Origin: Clostridia bacterium
GTDB taxonomy: Bacteria; Bacillota; Clostridia; UBA1381
Length of the DNA stretch: 13,242 nucleotides
Assembly (NCBI GenBank): GCA_900751685.1
Contig: CAADSR010000382.1
Span: 1 to 13,242 of the forward strand
Direction of reading: 5' to 3'
In this document: positions 1-6,616 of the stretch, piece after piece
Numbering within the stretch: the first letter of the stretch is position 1
Layout: the number at the start of each line of letters is the position of its first letter
Translations under genes and position numbers: made by a program
The notes under the pieces: model-generated
Databases searched by the model: none
Told to the model about the DNA's origin: nothing
What the model saw: the letters and a program-made list of their open reading frames with translations, nothing else

Positions 1-7
1 CACGCTT

Positions 8-44
8 CAAAAGGATGGCCTCAGCCATCCTTTTGAGTTTTTTT
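8..44 (+). terminator. Intrinsic terminator of a gene left of the window
   Basis: A perfect 12-bp stem (8-19 with 24-35) encloses a CTCA loop. It is followed by AG and then seven T residues (38-44). This is a textbook rho-independent terminator on the plus strand. The gene it ends lies to the left of the window. The right arm plus T run (30-39) can also pair perfectly with 49-58, which would be a competing structure. Confidence 0.85.
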
Positions 45-47
45 AAA

Positions 48-250
48 GAACTCAAAAGTTCCTCGTTCCTCGAAACTTTAGGTTCTAAGCTATTTCTGAC
101 GCGCTCGTACCGGAAAGACATTCGATGCCCGAAGGGCAGTTTGCAGAGCAAACTACTGAATGTCGTCAGAAATGATTCTACTTGAGGTTGCACCTCAAAC
201 TCCCTGGAAAGTAGAAAACAAACTCAAAAATGAGTTTGTCTACAGTCTGC
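48..250. repeat. Gene-free, highly self-complementary intergenic element
   Basis: No gene is seen here, but nested inverted repeats fill the stretch. They are: 55-60 with 74-79; a perfect 10-bp outer pair 92-101 with 164-173; an inner 7-bp pair 117-123 with 158-164; small hairpins 127-130/134-137 and 138-144/148-154 inside it; a hairpin 182-188/192-198; and a 9-bp hairpin 218-226/231-239. The arm 211-216 can pair either with 176-181 or (211-215) with 239-243. A 7-mer GTTCCTC is duplicated in tandem at 58-71. This density suits a structured RNA or a small dispersed palindromic repeat. The family is not recognised, and the strand and true ends are unknown. Confidence 0.5.
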
Positions 251-251
251 A

Positions 252-283
252 AAGAAGGCGGGAATGATTCCCACCTTCTTTTT
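252..283 (+). terminator. Intrinsic terminator closing the structured element
   Basis: A 13-bp stem with one C-A mismatch (252-264 with 268-280) and a three-base loop is followed immediately by further T residues. It would stop plus-strand transcription leaving the structured element, before the regulator gene at 538. Its presence hints that the element is transcribed. Confidence 0.7.
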
Positions 284-466
284 ATAGACATTTATAAATA
301 TTCCTAGCCTAACCGAAGACCAGATGTGAATAAAGTAATTAAATTCTTGTCATAGCATGAAGTAATTCATTTCCGGTGTTTTGGTAAAGCAAGGTTACCG
401 GAGCGACACGCAATATACTTATTTCAATTGATATCCATAGAACATATATATAATACCGATAGTATT
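284..466. other. AT-rich gene-free stretch upstream of the Xre regulator
   Basis: No ORF, RNA gene or convincing hairpin was found apart from a weak CCGGT/ACCGG pair near 374-402. An imperfect palindrome with 5-bp arms, AATAC and GTATT, lies at 452-466, directly upstream of the -35 box at 467. Confidence 0.4.
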
Positions 467-495
467 TTGATTGATTTTATCACATTGGATATACT
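467..495 (+). promoter_or_regulatory. Sigma-A-type promoter of the Xre regulator
   Basis: TTGATT (467-472), a 17-base spacer and TATACT (490-495) lie about 40 bases upstream of the start codon. An AATAC/GTATT palindrome (452-466) abuts the -35 box, and an ATAC/GTAT pair (510-523) lies downstream of the -10 box. These could be operators for the encoded repressor. That last point is inference. Confidence 0.6.
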
Positions 496-537
496 GGTGT
501 CATATAAGAATACTAACAGGTATCATAGAGGTGCATT

Positions 538-876
538 ATGGAAAAGCAAGAAATAACAGTCGGTAAAAGAATCCGGCACTTTCGTAATTTAAGAAACTGG
601 AGCCAATTGAAGCTTGCGACTGAGGCGGGGATCAATACGGCTTTTTTAGGTCATTTGGAGCGGGGATTGAAGCAGCCGACCATTCAAACCCTGGAAAAGA
701 TAACGAATGCCCTAGAGATCACCTTGCCAGAATTTTTTGAGTACAAATCGAATGTTACAGTGATAAACAACAAAAAGGCGGTGCAGAAGGTTGAGTTGGC
801 GTTGCGTAATCTGCCGGAAAAGGATGCTGAGCGGATTGCAAATATTGTTTGCGAAATGGTGAAGCTTAGAGAATAA
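538..876 (+). CDS. Xre-family helix-turn-helix transcriptional regulator
   Basis: This is a 112-residue DNA-binding protein of the Xre/Cro/C1 type. The HTH_3 domain spans about residues 8-67, with the helix-turn-helix around residues 22-43 (SQLKLATEAGINTAFLGHLE). It is followed by the usual hydrophobic helix ending in LPEFFEY. The last 40 residues are charged and helical and may support dimerisation. No sensor or peptidase domain is present, so it resembles small phage-type or restriction-control-type repressors. The ATG at 538 is preceded by AGAGGTG (527-533) with a short 4-base gap. The gene has its own promoter (467-495) and appears monocistronic. Inverted repeats around that promoter suggest self-regulation. 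The target genes are unknown; the MATE pump next door is a candidate on position alone. Confidence 0.85.
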   Translation: MEKQEITVGKRIRHFRNLRNWSQLKLATEAGINTAFLGHLERGLKQPTIQTLEKITNALEITLPEFFEYKSNVTVINNKKAVQKVELALRNLPEKDAERIANIVCEMVKLRE

Positions 877-881
877 CATGT

Positions 882-893
882 TTACCCGGGTAA
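882..893. promoter_or_regulatory. Perfect 12-bp palindrome between regulator and MATE gene
   Basis: TTACCCGGGTAA is a perfect palindrome just after the stop codon of the Xre gene. An 8-bp palindrome, TCCTAGGA (897-904), lies just beyond it. It is a possible protein-binding site, but no specific regulator can be named. Confidence 0.3.
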
Positions 894-924
894 TAGTCCT
901 AGGATTTTTTCTGAAATACGTTAT

Positions 925-950
925 CCCTATTTGATGAAGCCCAAATAGGG
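925..950 (+). other. Hairpin between the Xre gene and the MATE gene
   Basis: A 9-bp perfect stem (925-933 with 942-950) has an 8-base loop. There is no T run after it, so it is not a canonical terminator. It may still help end the upstream transcript or protect its 3' end. Confidence 0.45.
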
Positions 951-975
951 AGTGAGTGGATAGGTAGAAAAATGA

Positions 976-1003
976 TTGGATGGACCGCTAAGAATATTAT
1001 AGT
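976..1003 (+). promoter_or_regulatory. Candidate promoter of the MATE gene
   Basis: TTGGAT (976-981), a 16-base spacer and TATAGT (998-1003) lie about 25 bases before the start codon. The leader would be short. A GGAGA ribosome binding site (1014-1018) follows. Confidence 0.45.
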
Positions 1004-1028
1004 ATAAAAATATGGAGAAAATAAATAT

Positions 1029-2360
1029 ATGTACCGTGACTTGACAAAAGGAAACATCACGCAAACAATGATTTTGTTTGTGCTGCCAATGATAGCAGGA
1101 AATTTACTGCAACAGTTTTACAATGTCGCCGATACACTGATTGTAGGGAAATTTCTGGGCAGCAATGCACTTGCGGCGGTGGGAGCGGCATTTACATTAA
1201 TGACATTTCTGACCTCTGTCCTTTTGGGGTTATCTATGGGAGCCGGCGCATTGTTTTCTATCTATCAAGGCAGAGGGGATAAGAAAAATTTAAAAGCGGC
1301 GGTTCTTCATGCGTTTGGATTGATTTTCTTGATAACTGTTGTGCTCAATGCTGCAGCCTATCTCTGTATTGACCCGATCCTTTCCCTTTTAAACGTACCA
1401 GAGCAGGTATATGGAATGATGCGGGAATATTTGTGGGTCATTTTTGCTGGGCTTTTTGCAACATTTCTTTATAATTTTTTTGCTTGCCTGCTGCGGGCAA
1501 TGGGAAATTCGGCAGTTTCGCTTGTTTTCTTAGGGATATCAGCTTGCTTGAATATTGTGTTGGACTTGCTGTTTGTGTTAGTTTTTCAATGGGGCGTGGC
1601 GGGCGCGGCTGCTGCAACGGTATTTGCGCAATATGTCTCTGGCATTGGAATCACAGTTTATGTTTTTTGCAGCTGCAAGGGACTGCGCCCGGCACATTCA
1701 GATCTTAAATGGAATCAACATATTTTAAAAGAAATATGGAATCTATCGGTTCTTACCTGCGTGCAGCAATCTGTGATGAATTTTGGGATCCTGATGGTCC
1801 AGGGACTGGTCAACAGCTTTGGGCCGGTGATTATGGCGGCCTTTGCGGCTGCGGTAAAAATAGACGCTTTTGCCTATATGCCCGTGCAGGACTTTGGTAA
1901 TGCCTTTTCTACGTTTGCGGCGCAAAATTATGGGGCAGGAAAAGAAGAACGGATCCGTATGGGAATCAAAAAATCAGTACGGCTGACCATTTTATTCAGT
2001 CTTGTGGTATCCGCTGTGGTTGTGATTTTTGCAAAGCCGTTGATGCTGATTTTTGTCCGACCTCAGGAAATAGAAATTATTGCTGCCGGGGTACAGTATT
2101 TGCGCATAGTAGGAACCTTTTATTGGGGGATCGGCTGTCTGTTCCTGCTTTATGGGTTATACCGGGCGGTCAAAAGGCCTGGCATGTCTGTAGTGCTTAC
2201 TGTCATCTCACTGGGAACACGGGTGGCGCTGGCCTATCTGTTGTCTGCTTTTACTGGTGTTACTGGTATTTGGGCCGCCATCCCGATTGGATGGATTTTA
2301 GCCGATATTGTAGGGGTGCTGTACTATTTAAAAAATAAAACAAACCTGTTGAAACGGTAG
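1029..2360 (+). CDS. MATE family efflux transporter
   Basis: The 443-residue integral membrane protein belongs to the multidrug and toxic compound extrusion (MATE) family, which exports organic cations and drugs in exchange for Na+ or H+. The N-terminus shows the typical start DLTKGNITQTMILFVLPMIA, followed by NLLQQFYNVADTLIVGKFLG. About twelve hydrophobic segments form two related halves. The second half starts near residue 230, with a repeat-type stretch around FAAAVKIDAFAYMPVQDFGNAFSTF replacing the first-half pattern. The length is normal for the family. The start at 1029 is preceded by GGAGA (1014-1018). It lies downstream of the Xre gene and 97 bases before the MocA-type gene on the same strand. 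No strong terminator is seen after it, so read-through into the next gene is possible. The substrate cannot be told from sequence. Confidence 0.93.
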   Translation: MYRDLTKGNITQTMILFVLPMIAGNLLQQFYNVADTLIVGKFLGSNALAAVGAAFTLMTFLTSVLLGLSMGAGALFSIYQGRGDKKNLKAAVLHAFGLIFLITVVLNAAAYLCIDPILSLLNVPEQVYGMMREYLWVIFAGLFATFLYNFFACLLRAMGNSAVSLVFLGISACLNIVLDLLFVLVFQWGVAGAAAATVFAQYVSGIGITVYVFCSCKGLRPAHSDLKWNQHILKEIWNLSVLTCVQQSVMNFGILMVQGLVNSFGPVIMAAFAAAVKIDAFAYMPVQDFGNAFSTFAAQNYGAGKEERIRMGIKKSVRLTILFSLVVSAVVVIFAKPLMLIFVRPQEIEIIAAGVQYLRIVGTFYWGIGCLFLLYGLYRAVKRPGMSVVLTVISLGTRVALAYLLSAFTGVTGIWAAIPIGWILADIVGVLYYLKNKTNLLKR

Positions 2361-2404
2361 CAAGGGTACTTTTGCTGGATTATTTTCTTTTTATCCCGGT
2401 TATT

Positions 2405-2434
2405 TTGTTTCAAAGTGCAAATACTACTTATAAC
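2405..2434 (+). promoter_or_regulatory. Weak candidate promoter of the oxidoreductase gene
   Basis: TTGTTT (2405-2410), an 18-base spacer and TATAAC (2429-2434) precede a very strong ribosome binding site, AAGGAGG (2444-2450). The -10 box is close to the start codon. The gene may instead be read from the MATE promoter. Confidence 0.3.
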
Positions 2435-2457
2435 GATTAATATAAGGAGGATTTGTT

Positions 2458-3468
2458 TTGGCAAAAAAATTGAGAGTAGGCGTAATTGGCACGGGTATGG
2501 CTTGGGAACGGCTTCATTATCCGGCATTTAAGGAGTTGGCTGAACAGTATGAGATCGTGGCGGTTTGTAATAAAACCATTGAAAAGGCGCAGAATGCTGC
2601 AAAGCAGCTCCAATTATCCAACGAAAATATTTACAGCGATTATAGGCAGATGCTTAGCCGAATCGATATTGATGTTATTGATGTATTGGTTCCGATCTCT
2701 GAAAATTTTGAGGTTGCAAAGGATGTACTGCTTTCCGGGAAAGATTTGATCGCGGAAAAACCCTTTGCTTCTACGGTAAAGGCTGCGGAGGAACTGATTG
2801 AGCTGAAAAATAAAAATAATTTAAAAGTAATGGTTGCGGAAAACTTTCGCTATGACGATGGGAACCATATCATAAAGGATATTTTGTCAAACGGCCGGAT
2901 CGGTGAAGTTTGCTATTTCATTTATAATAAAGCTGCAAACTTTGAAAAAGATATGACAGGAGATACATTTTCCGCTAAGGAATGGCGCCAGCACCCGGAT
3001 TTTGCCGGTGGTATTTTTTTGGATGGAGGAATCCATGATATTGCGCTTATGCGCTTTTTGTTTGGTGATGCGGAGCATGTTTATGCGCTTGGCCGTCCAC
3101 AGCAGGAATCCTACTGCCCTTATATGTCAATCAATAGTGTGATCCAATTTGAGAATAATGTCATCGGCAATTATTCCTACTATTCGCAGGGGCCGGAATT
3201 ACAAAAGCCGCCGGTGGGGCTTCGGATCTTCGGGACCCTTGGAGATATCTATTTGGAGAGCAATACCAGTGGAACCGTTTATATAAACTTGAAGGATGGC
3301 AAAAGCGAGCAGAAAACGTTCACTCCAAACAGGGGCTATTATAATGAGCTTCTTAATTTCTATAATGGTGGCCTGGTATCCACACCAGAGAAAGAACTGG
3401 GGGATATCCAGCTGGTTTTTGATATCTTGCATTCCGTTGAGAATAAGGAAGTCACAAGCTGTAAGTAA
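2458..3468 (+). CDS. Gfo/Idh/MocA family NAD(P)-dependent oxidoreductase (TTG start)
   Basis: A 336-residue cytosolic dehydrogenase of the glucose-fructose oxidoreductase / inositol dehydrogenase family, which oxidises or reduces sugars and polyols with NAD(P). The N-terminal Rossmann fold shows VGVIGTG at residues 7-13. The family EKP motif, whose Lys is catalytic, is at residues 100-102 (AEKPFA). The C-terminal domain carries DGGIHD at 189-194, where His193 matches the conserved catalytic-site histidine. The start is TTG at 2458, chosen because AAGGAGG (2444-2450) sits seven bases upstream and no in-frame ATG fits. The length is typical. It lies between the MATE pump and the HD-domain gene on the same strand, 45 bases before the latter. 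No kinase, isomerase or transporter for a sugar is nearby, so the substrate is unknown. Confidence 0.9.
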   Translation: MAKKLRVGVIGTGMAWERLHYPAFKELAEQYEIVAVCNKTIEKAQNAAKQLQLSNENIYSDYRQMLSRIDIDVIDVLVPISENFEVAKDVLLSGKDLIAEKPFASTVKAAEELIELKNKNNLKVMVAENFRYDDGNHIIKDILSNGRIGEVCYFIYNKAANFEKDMTGDTFSAKEWRQHPDFAGGIFLDGGIHDIALMRFLFGDAEHVYALGRPQQESYCPYMSINSVIQFENNVIGNYSYYSQGPELQKPPVGLRIFGTLGDIYLESNTSGTVYINLKDGKSEQKTFTPNRGYYNELLNFYNGGLVSTPEKELGDIQLVFDILHSVENKEVTSCK

Positions 3469-3513
3469 TAATAAGAAAATAAGGAAGGAATCAGAAGGAC
3501 GGTAAATAAGCGG

Positions 3514-4116
3514 ATGAGTATCCAGACTTTATACGGGGAAATAAATGAACACTTACTCAAAGATGAAAAGCCTTCGGTTTTTTTAGAAGGCCTAAGCAAA
3601 GAGCAGCAGCTAGATCCCAGCCCTTTTAACATGCTTGAGGCGTTAAAGGAAACCGGTCAGTCGCCTAAATATCATGCAGAGGGAAATGTTTGGAATCACA
3701 CTATGTTGGTGGTGGACGAAGCCGCTAAGGTGAAAAGGCAGTCTAGCAGCGAACGGGTTTTCATGTGGGGAGCGTTGCTTCACGATATTGGAAAAGCTGT
3801 AACCACCAAGATAAGAAACGGGAAGATCACGGCCTATGAGCATGACAAAGCCGGGGCTGAAATGACAGTCAAGTTTTTTTCCTATTTTGACGAGCCGGCT
3901 GGATTTGTCAGAGAAGTGGAAGCCTTGGTCCGATGGCATATGCAGATCTTATATGTTACAAAGGGCCTGCCATTTGCACAGGTCAAGCAAATGAAGCAGC
4001 AGACGAGGATCGAAGATATTGCACTGTTTGGCTTATGCGACCGGCTTGGGCGGTTTGGCGCGGACAAGGTGCAGGAACAAAATACAATACGGCTATTTAT
4101 TGAGAAATGCAATTAA
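3514..4116 (+). CDS. Stand-alone HD-domain phosphohydrolase
   Basis: A 200-residue soluble protein with an HD metal-dependent phosphohydrolase domain at about residues 35-182. The metal ligands expected for the family are visible: His62 (in EGNVWNHT), the HD pair His90-Asp91 in LLHDIGK, His110, and Asp176 in LCDRLGR. The pattern KYHAEGNVWNHTM followed by LLHDIGK resembles the HD domain found at the C-terminus of bacterial CCA-adding tRNA nucleotidyltransferases. Here there is no nucleotidyltransferase domain, so it is probably a free-standing phosphatase or phosphodiesterase; the substrate is not known. No canonical ribosome binding site sits at the right distance: AGAAGG (3493-3498) is 15 bases upstream of the ATG. 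No better in-frame start exists, so translation may be weak or coupled to the upstream gene, 45 bases away. The transcript ends at the terminator at 4225-4278. Confidence 0.82.
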   Translation: MSIQTLYGEINEHLLKDEKPSVFLEGLSKEQQLDPSPFNMLEALKETGQSPKYHAEGNVWNHTMLVVDEAAKVKRQSSSERVFMWGALLHDIGKAVTTKIRNGKITAYEHDKAGAEMTVKFFSYFDEPAGFVREVEALVRWHMQILYVTKGLPFAQVKQMKQQTRIEDIALFGLCDRLGRFGADKVQEQNTIRLFIEKCN

Positions 4117-4224
4117 AACCAGGCAGTGCCGTACTGGATAAATCCGCTCTTTGAACCTATATTTTATCGCCCCTTACAGCTTTCTCGTGTAAAACAAGTG
4201 ATTTTAGCGAAGTACTACAAATTT

Positions 4225-4278
4225 AAAAAACCTCTCCTATTCGTAGTTTTTTTATTCTACCATAGGAGAGGTTTTTTT
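4225..4278. terminator. Bidirectional terminator between converging genes
   Basis: A 16-bp perfect stem (4225-4240 with 4262-4277) includes A6/T6 arms. The loop holds a further GTAG/CTAC pair. A T run ends the stem in either reading direction, so it can end both the plus-strand HD gene and the minus-strand diguanylate cyclase transcript. Confidence 0.88.
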
Positions 4279-4335
4279 CATTGTCTGTTTTTATGATCCT
4301 TGTTCCCAGTTGAGCACGGCTTTTTAACGCTGTTA

Positions 4336-5748
4336 TTATAAATTATCAGAGGCTTCTGCCAGTTCATAACCAAAACATAATCCGCCGCCTCCTGATTTTT
4401 TTACCTGGTACATTGCCTTATCCGCCTTTTGAATCAAGTCTTCTGCTGTTACACCATCCTCCGGATAGCAAGCCACACCAATACTAATATTGCAGTATAT
4501 TGGGGTGCTTTTTATGTTCCATGGCTTTTTAAAATGCGCATGAATGAAATTAGCCAGGCTTCTGATATTATCTTTTGTGACGCCTTCTCCTCCTACAATA
4601 GCAACAAATTCATCGCCCCCGTTCCGGTAGATATTATCTTTCAAAAGCGGGATGTTGGAGAAGAATGCTCCAAGCTGTATCAAAAATTCATCCCCTGCGT
4701 CATGGCCGAGCTTGTCATTTATGGGTTTAAAGCCGTCAATATCAAAAAACAACACATAGCCTTGTTCTGTATCTGTTGCATTATCGATGCGGTGTCCACA
4801 TTCTTTCACGAGCATTCTGCGGTTGGGCAGTTTGGTCAATTGGTCATAATTCGCCAGGTTTTCGATAATGGCCTCATTTCGCTTGTTCTCGGTTATATCA
4901 GCGCTGCTTACAACGTGAGCCAGGCGGCCGTCATTCCAATAGAATGCAGCACTGAAGACACGGAACCATGCGCCGTCAAAAAGGCGCTGGTAATCCCAGG
5001 AGTAAACAGTTGACGGTAAGCCGTGTTCATCCAGGAGCTTTGTTTGGGGACAGAATTCACAAGGGCCTGTTTGCCCTGGGAAAAGTACCTGCCAGCATTT
5101 TTTGCCTATAAATTTTTTCTGGCCGCCGTAAGGGGCTGCCATTGATTTATTTACATATAGGATATCGTGAGTATAAAAATCATTGACGTAGATATCGATC
5201 CCTGTATTGTCCAGGATATTTTCTAATGTAATTTGGGCCTGGGAAAGCTTTTTTTGATACATCCGTATTCCCACATAGCGCACAAGCATAGAAAGCAGGG
5301 CAGACAAAACCTTAAAAGCAGAGTCAGAAAGGAGCGGTTTCGGGGTCTTATTTAGAAAGACTGCCAGACCATATATTTGCAGGTGCTCATCGGTTACCGG
5401 CGTCAGGACGAGGGATTCCGAAGCGAACATATCCAATAGCTGCGTTTCCAAAAGGGAATTTTCCGGGTGCTTTTTGATATAGAATATGGTCTTTTTTGAT
5501 AAAAGCTCCTGCTCTAATTTAAAAGGCTTCCGTGCCGCAAAATTTTCAGGAAAGGTGGTATGATGGGGCGCGTAATGCTCTGCCAGGCAAAATTGTTCTG
5601 AAAAATCCACTTCGTATACAAGGCTGCAATCAAAGGAAAAGCCATTGCAGATTAATTCCAAAGAGCTTAAAACGGCCGCTGTATCTACCTGGTTCCCGGT
5701 CAAAATATTTGCCATCGTAATGATAAAATCATTCTCTGGATGTATCAT
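4336..5748 (-). CDS. GAF-like/PAS/GGDEF diguanylate cyclase
   Basis: A 470-residue signalling enzyme predicted to make the second messenger c-di-GMP from two GTP. Residues about 10-155 form a GAF-like sensor region. Residues about 176-290 form a PAS domain containing GPCEFCP with Cys230 and Cys233. Residues about 300-460 are the GGDEF catalytic domain, with FFDIDGF (metal-binding Asp336) and an intact GGDEF at 377-381. The inhibitory I-site RxxD is lost: Leu368 replaces the Arg, so product feedback may be absent. No membrane segment is seen, so the protein should be cytosolic. The start at 5748 is preferred because AGGAGG (5755-5760) lies six bases upstream; a longer reading from 5769 would bury that site inside codons. 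A strong promoter (5846-5874) precedes it. No phosphodiesterase EAL or HD-GYP domain is nearby. Confidence 0.9.
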   Translation of the reverse strand: MIHPENDFIITMANILTGNQVDTAAVLSSLELICNGFSFDCSLVYEVDFSEQFCLAEHYAPHHTTFPENFAARKPFKLEQELLSKKTIFYIKKHPENSLLETQLLDMFASESLVLTPVTDEHLQIYGLAVFLNKTPKPLLSDSAFKVLSALLSMLVRYVGIRMYQKKLSQAQITLENILDNTGIDIYVNDFYTHDILYVNKSMAAPYGGQKKFIGKKCWQVLFPGQTGPCEFCPQTKLLDEHGLPSTVYSWDYQRLFDGAWFRVFSAAFYWNDGRLAHVVSSADITENKRNEAIIENLANYDQLTKLPNRRMLVKECGHRIDNATDTEQGYVLFFDIDGFKPINDKLGHDAGDEFLIQLGAFFSNIPLLKDNIYRNGGDEFVAIVGGEGVTKDNIRSLANFIHAHFKKPWNIKSTPIYCNISIGVACYPEDGVTAEDLIQKADKAMYQVKKSGGGGLCFGYELAEASDNL

Positions 5749-5845
5749 ATTATCCCTCCTCATAGCCATACATAATACTTAGAACAGCTTCTTCTCTTTC
5801 AATATAAGTAGGGGAGGAAGTTGTGTAATATATTTATTTCCAACC

Positions 5846-5874
5846 ATTATAGTATGGAAAGTTGATAAAGTCAA
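5846..5874 (-). promoter_or_regulatory. Strong sigma-A promoter of the diguanylate cyclase gene
   Basis: On the minus strand, TTGACT (5869-5874), a 17-base spacer and a perfect TATAAT (5846-5851) are present. The leader to the start at 5748 is about 90 bases long and ends in AGGAGG. Confidence 0.8.
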
Positions 5875-5973
5875 TAGGTATCTAGGTAAAATATGAGATT
5901 TAGTGGGCGGTAAGAAAAAAATAAAACATCAAATAAAAATTAGAGGTGCTGATTTGAATATCAGCACCCTTTT
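5862..5973 (+). ncRNA. Candidate short RNA ending in an orphan terminator
   Basis: A terminator-like hairpin (9-bp stem 5945-5953 with 5960-5968, then CTTTT) lies on the plus strand with no plus-strand gene before it. A possible promoter, TTGATA (5862-5867) with a 19-base spacer and TAAAAT (5887-5892), lies upstream and overlaps the divergent diguanylate cyclase promoter. Together they would yield an RNA of about 75 bases. The promoter is poor, so the hairpin might simply insulate the next gene. Confidence 0.25.
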
Positions 5974-5976
5974 CTA

Positions 5977-6005
5977 TAGACTTTTTTATGGATTAACAGT
6001 ATAAT
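5977..6005 (+). promoter_or_regulatory. Promoter of the oxidase-fold gene
   Basis: TAGACT (5977-5982), a 17-base spacer and a perfect TATAAT (6000-6005) lie about 50 bases before the start codon. Confidence 0.6.
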
Positions 6006-6052
6006 AAGGATGTTATTTAATAGTTGTTTTAATAGGAAAGGTGGCGGGAACA

Positions 6053-6481
6053 ATGAGAGACCCGGAGCAAACAATAGGAAATTTAGTGGATAAAGCCAAT
6101 ATGTCAGTCATTAGTTATGTTGATGGAGAAGGATTCCCAGTCAGCAAAGCGATGCTGCCCCCAAGGGAGCGGGAAGGGATCCAAGTATTTTGGTTTACAA
6201 CGAATACGTCTTCCAATAAGGTGAAATTTTTCAGGGAAAATCCAAAAGCAAGTGCTTATTTTGTAGATAAAAGGTTTTTCCGCGGCGTGAGCCTTCTGGG
6301 GACGGTGGAAGTCCTTGAAACGCCTGAGGCCAAAGAAAGAATTTGGAGGGACGGGGATACGATGTATTATCCCCAGGGCGTTACAGACCCGGATTATTGC
6401 GTCCTTCGTTTTACAGCAGTAAAGGGTAGGTACTACAGTAATTTTCATTCTGTAGATTTTGAGATCCCGCAAGGGGAGTAG
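6053..6481 (+). CDS. Pyridoxamine 5'-phosphate oxidase family protein
   Basis: A 142-residue protein with the split-barrel FMN-binding fold of the PNPOx-like family, similar in size to general stress protein 26 types. Visible family features are the N-terminal strand pair MSVISYVDGEGFPVSKAM, then VFWFTTNTSSNKVKFFRENP, then SAYFVDKRFFRGVSLLGTVEV. These match the usual strand, helix and strand order around the flavin site. It is much shorter than the true vitamin B6 enzyme PdxH, so a general flavin-dependent reductase or flavin-binding role is more likely. The start was set at ATG 6053 because AGGTGG (6039-6044) lies eight bases before it; an in-frame GTG at 6041 would overlap that site. It has its own promoter (5977-6005). 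No good terminator is seen after it, although the exporter leader starts within 40 bases. Confidence 0.85.
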   Translation: MRDPEQTIGNLVDKANMSVISYVDGEGFPVSKAMLPPREREGIQVFWFTTNTSSNKVKFFRENPKASAYFVDKRFFRGVSLLGTVEVLETPEAKERIWRDGDTMYYPQGVTDPDYCVLRFTAVKGRYYSNFHSVDFEIPQGE

Positions 6482-6518
6482 GCCTTTTTGTATTTTTAAA
6501 AATTCCACGCAAAGTATA

Positions 6519-6547
6519 TTGCCCTGATATTGTTTTTATGGTATGAT
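6519..6547 (+). promoter_or_regulatory. Candidate promoter of the exporter leader
   Basis: TTGCCC (6519-6524), a 17-base spacer and TATGAT (6542-6547) lie upstream of the leader peptide. A small hairpin, GCATAT/ATATGC (6576-6590), lies in the resulting leader RNA. The leader from here to the exporter start would be about 200 bases, unusually long for this window. Confidence 0.5.
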
Positions 6548-6616
6548 AATTTCATTATACTTCTATAAAACGGTGGCATATGGAATATGCAGCTTAAAAA
6601 AGGAGGAAAGGTTTTT

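Noticed and set aside
92..173. Cloverleaf-like folding suggesting a tRNA
   Set aside because: The outer stem and inner hairpins do not match tRNA arm lengths, and there is no D-loop, anticodon loop or T-loop consensus in register.
2357..2395. Terminator after the MATE gene
   Set aside because: The possible stem AGCAAGG/CTTTTGCT relies on G-U pairs and a tiny loop, and the T-rich part is not adjacent.
4429..5013. 194-codon plus-strand ORF
   Set aside because: It lies wholly opposite the GGDEF and PAS coding region, whose frame has clear motifs. There is no ribosome binding site and the product is unlike any known protein.
5749..5769. Longer start for the diguanylate cyclase (ATG at 5769)
   Set aside because: The added codons include the AGGAGG that serves the ATG at 5748, so the shorter reading is more likely.
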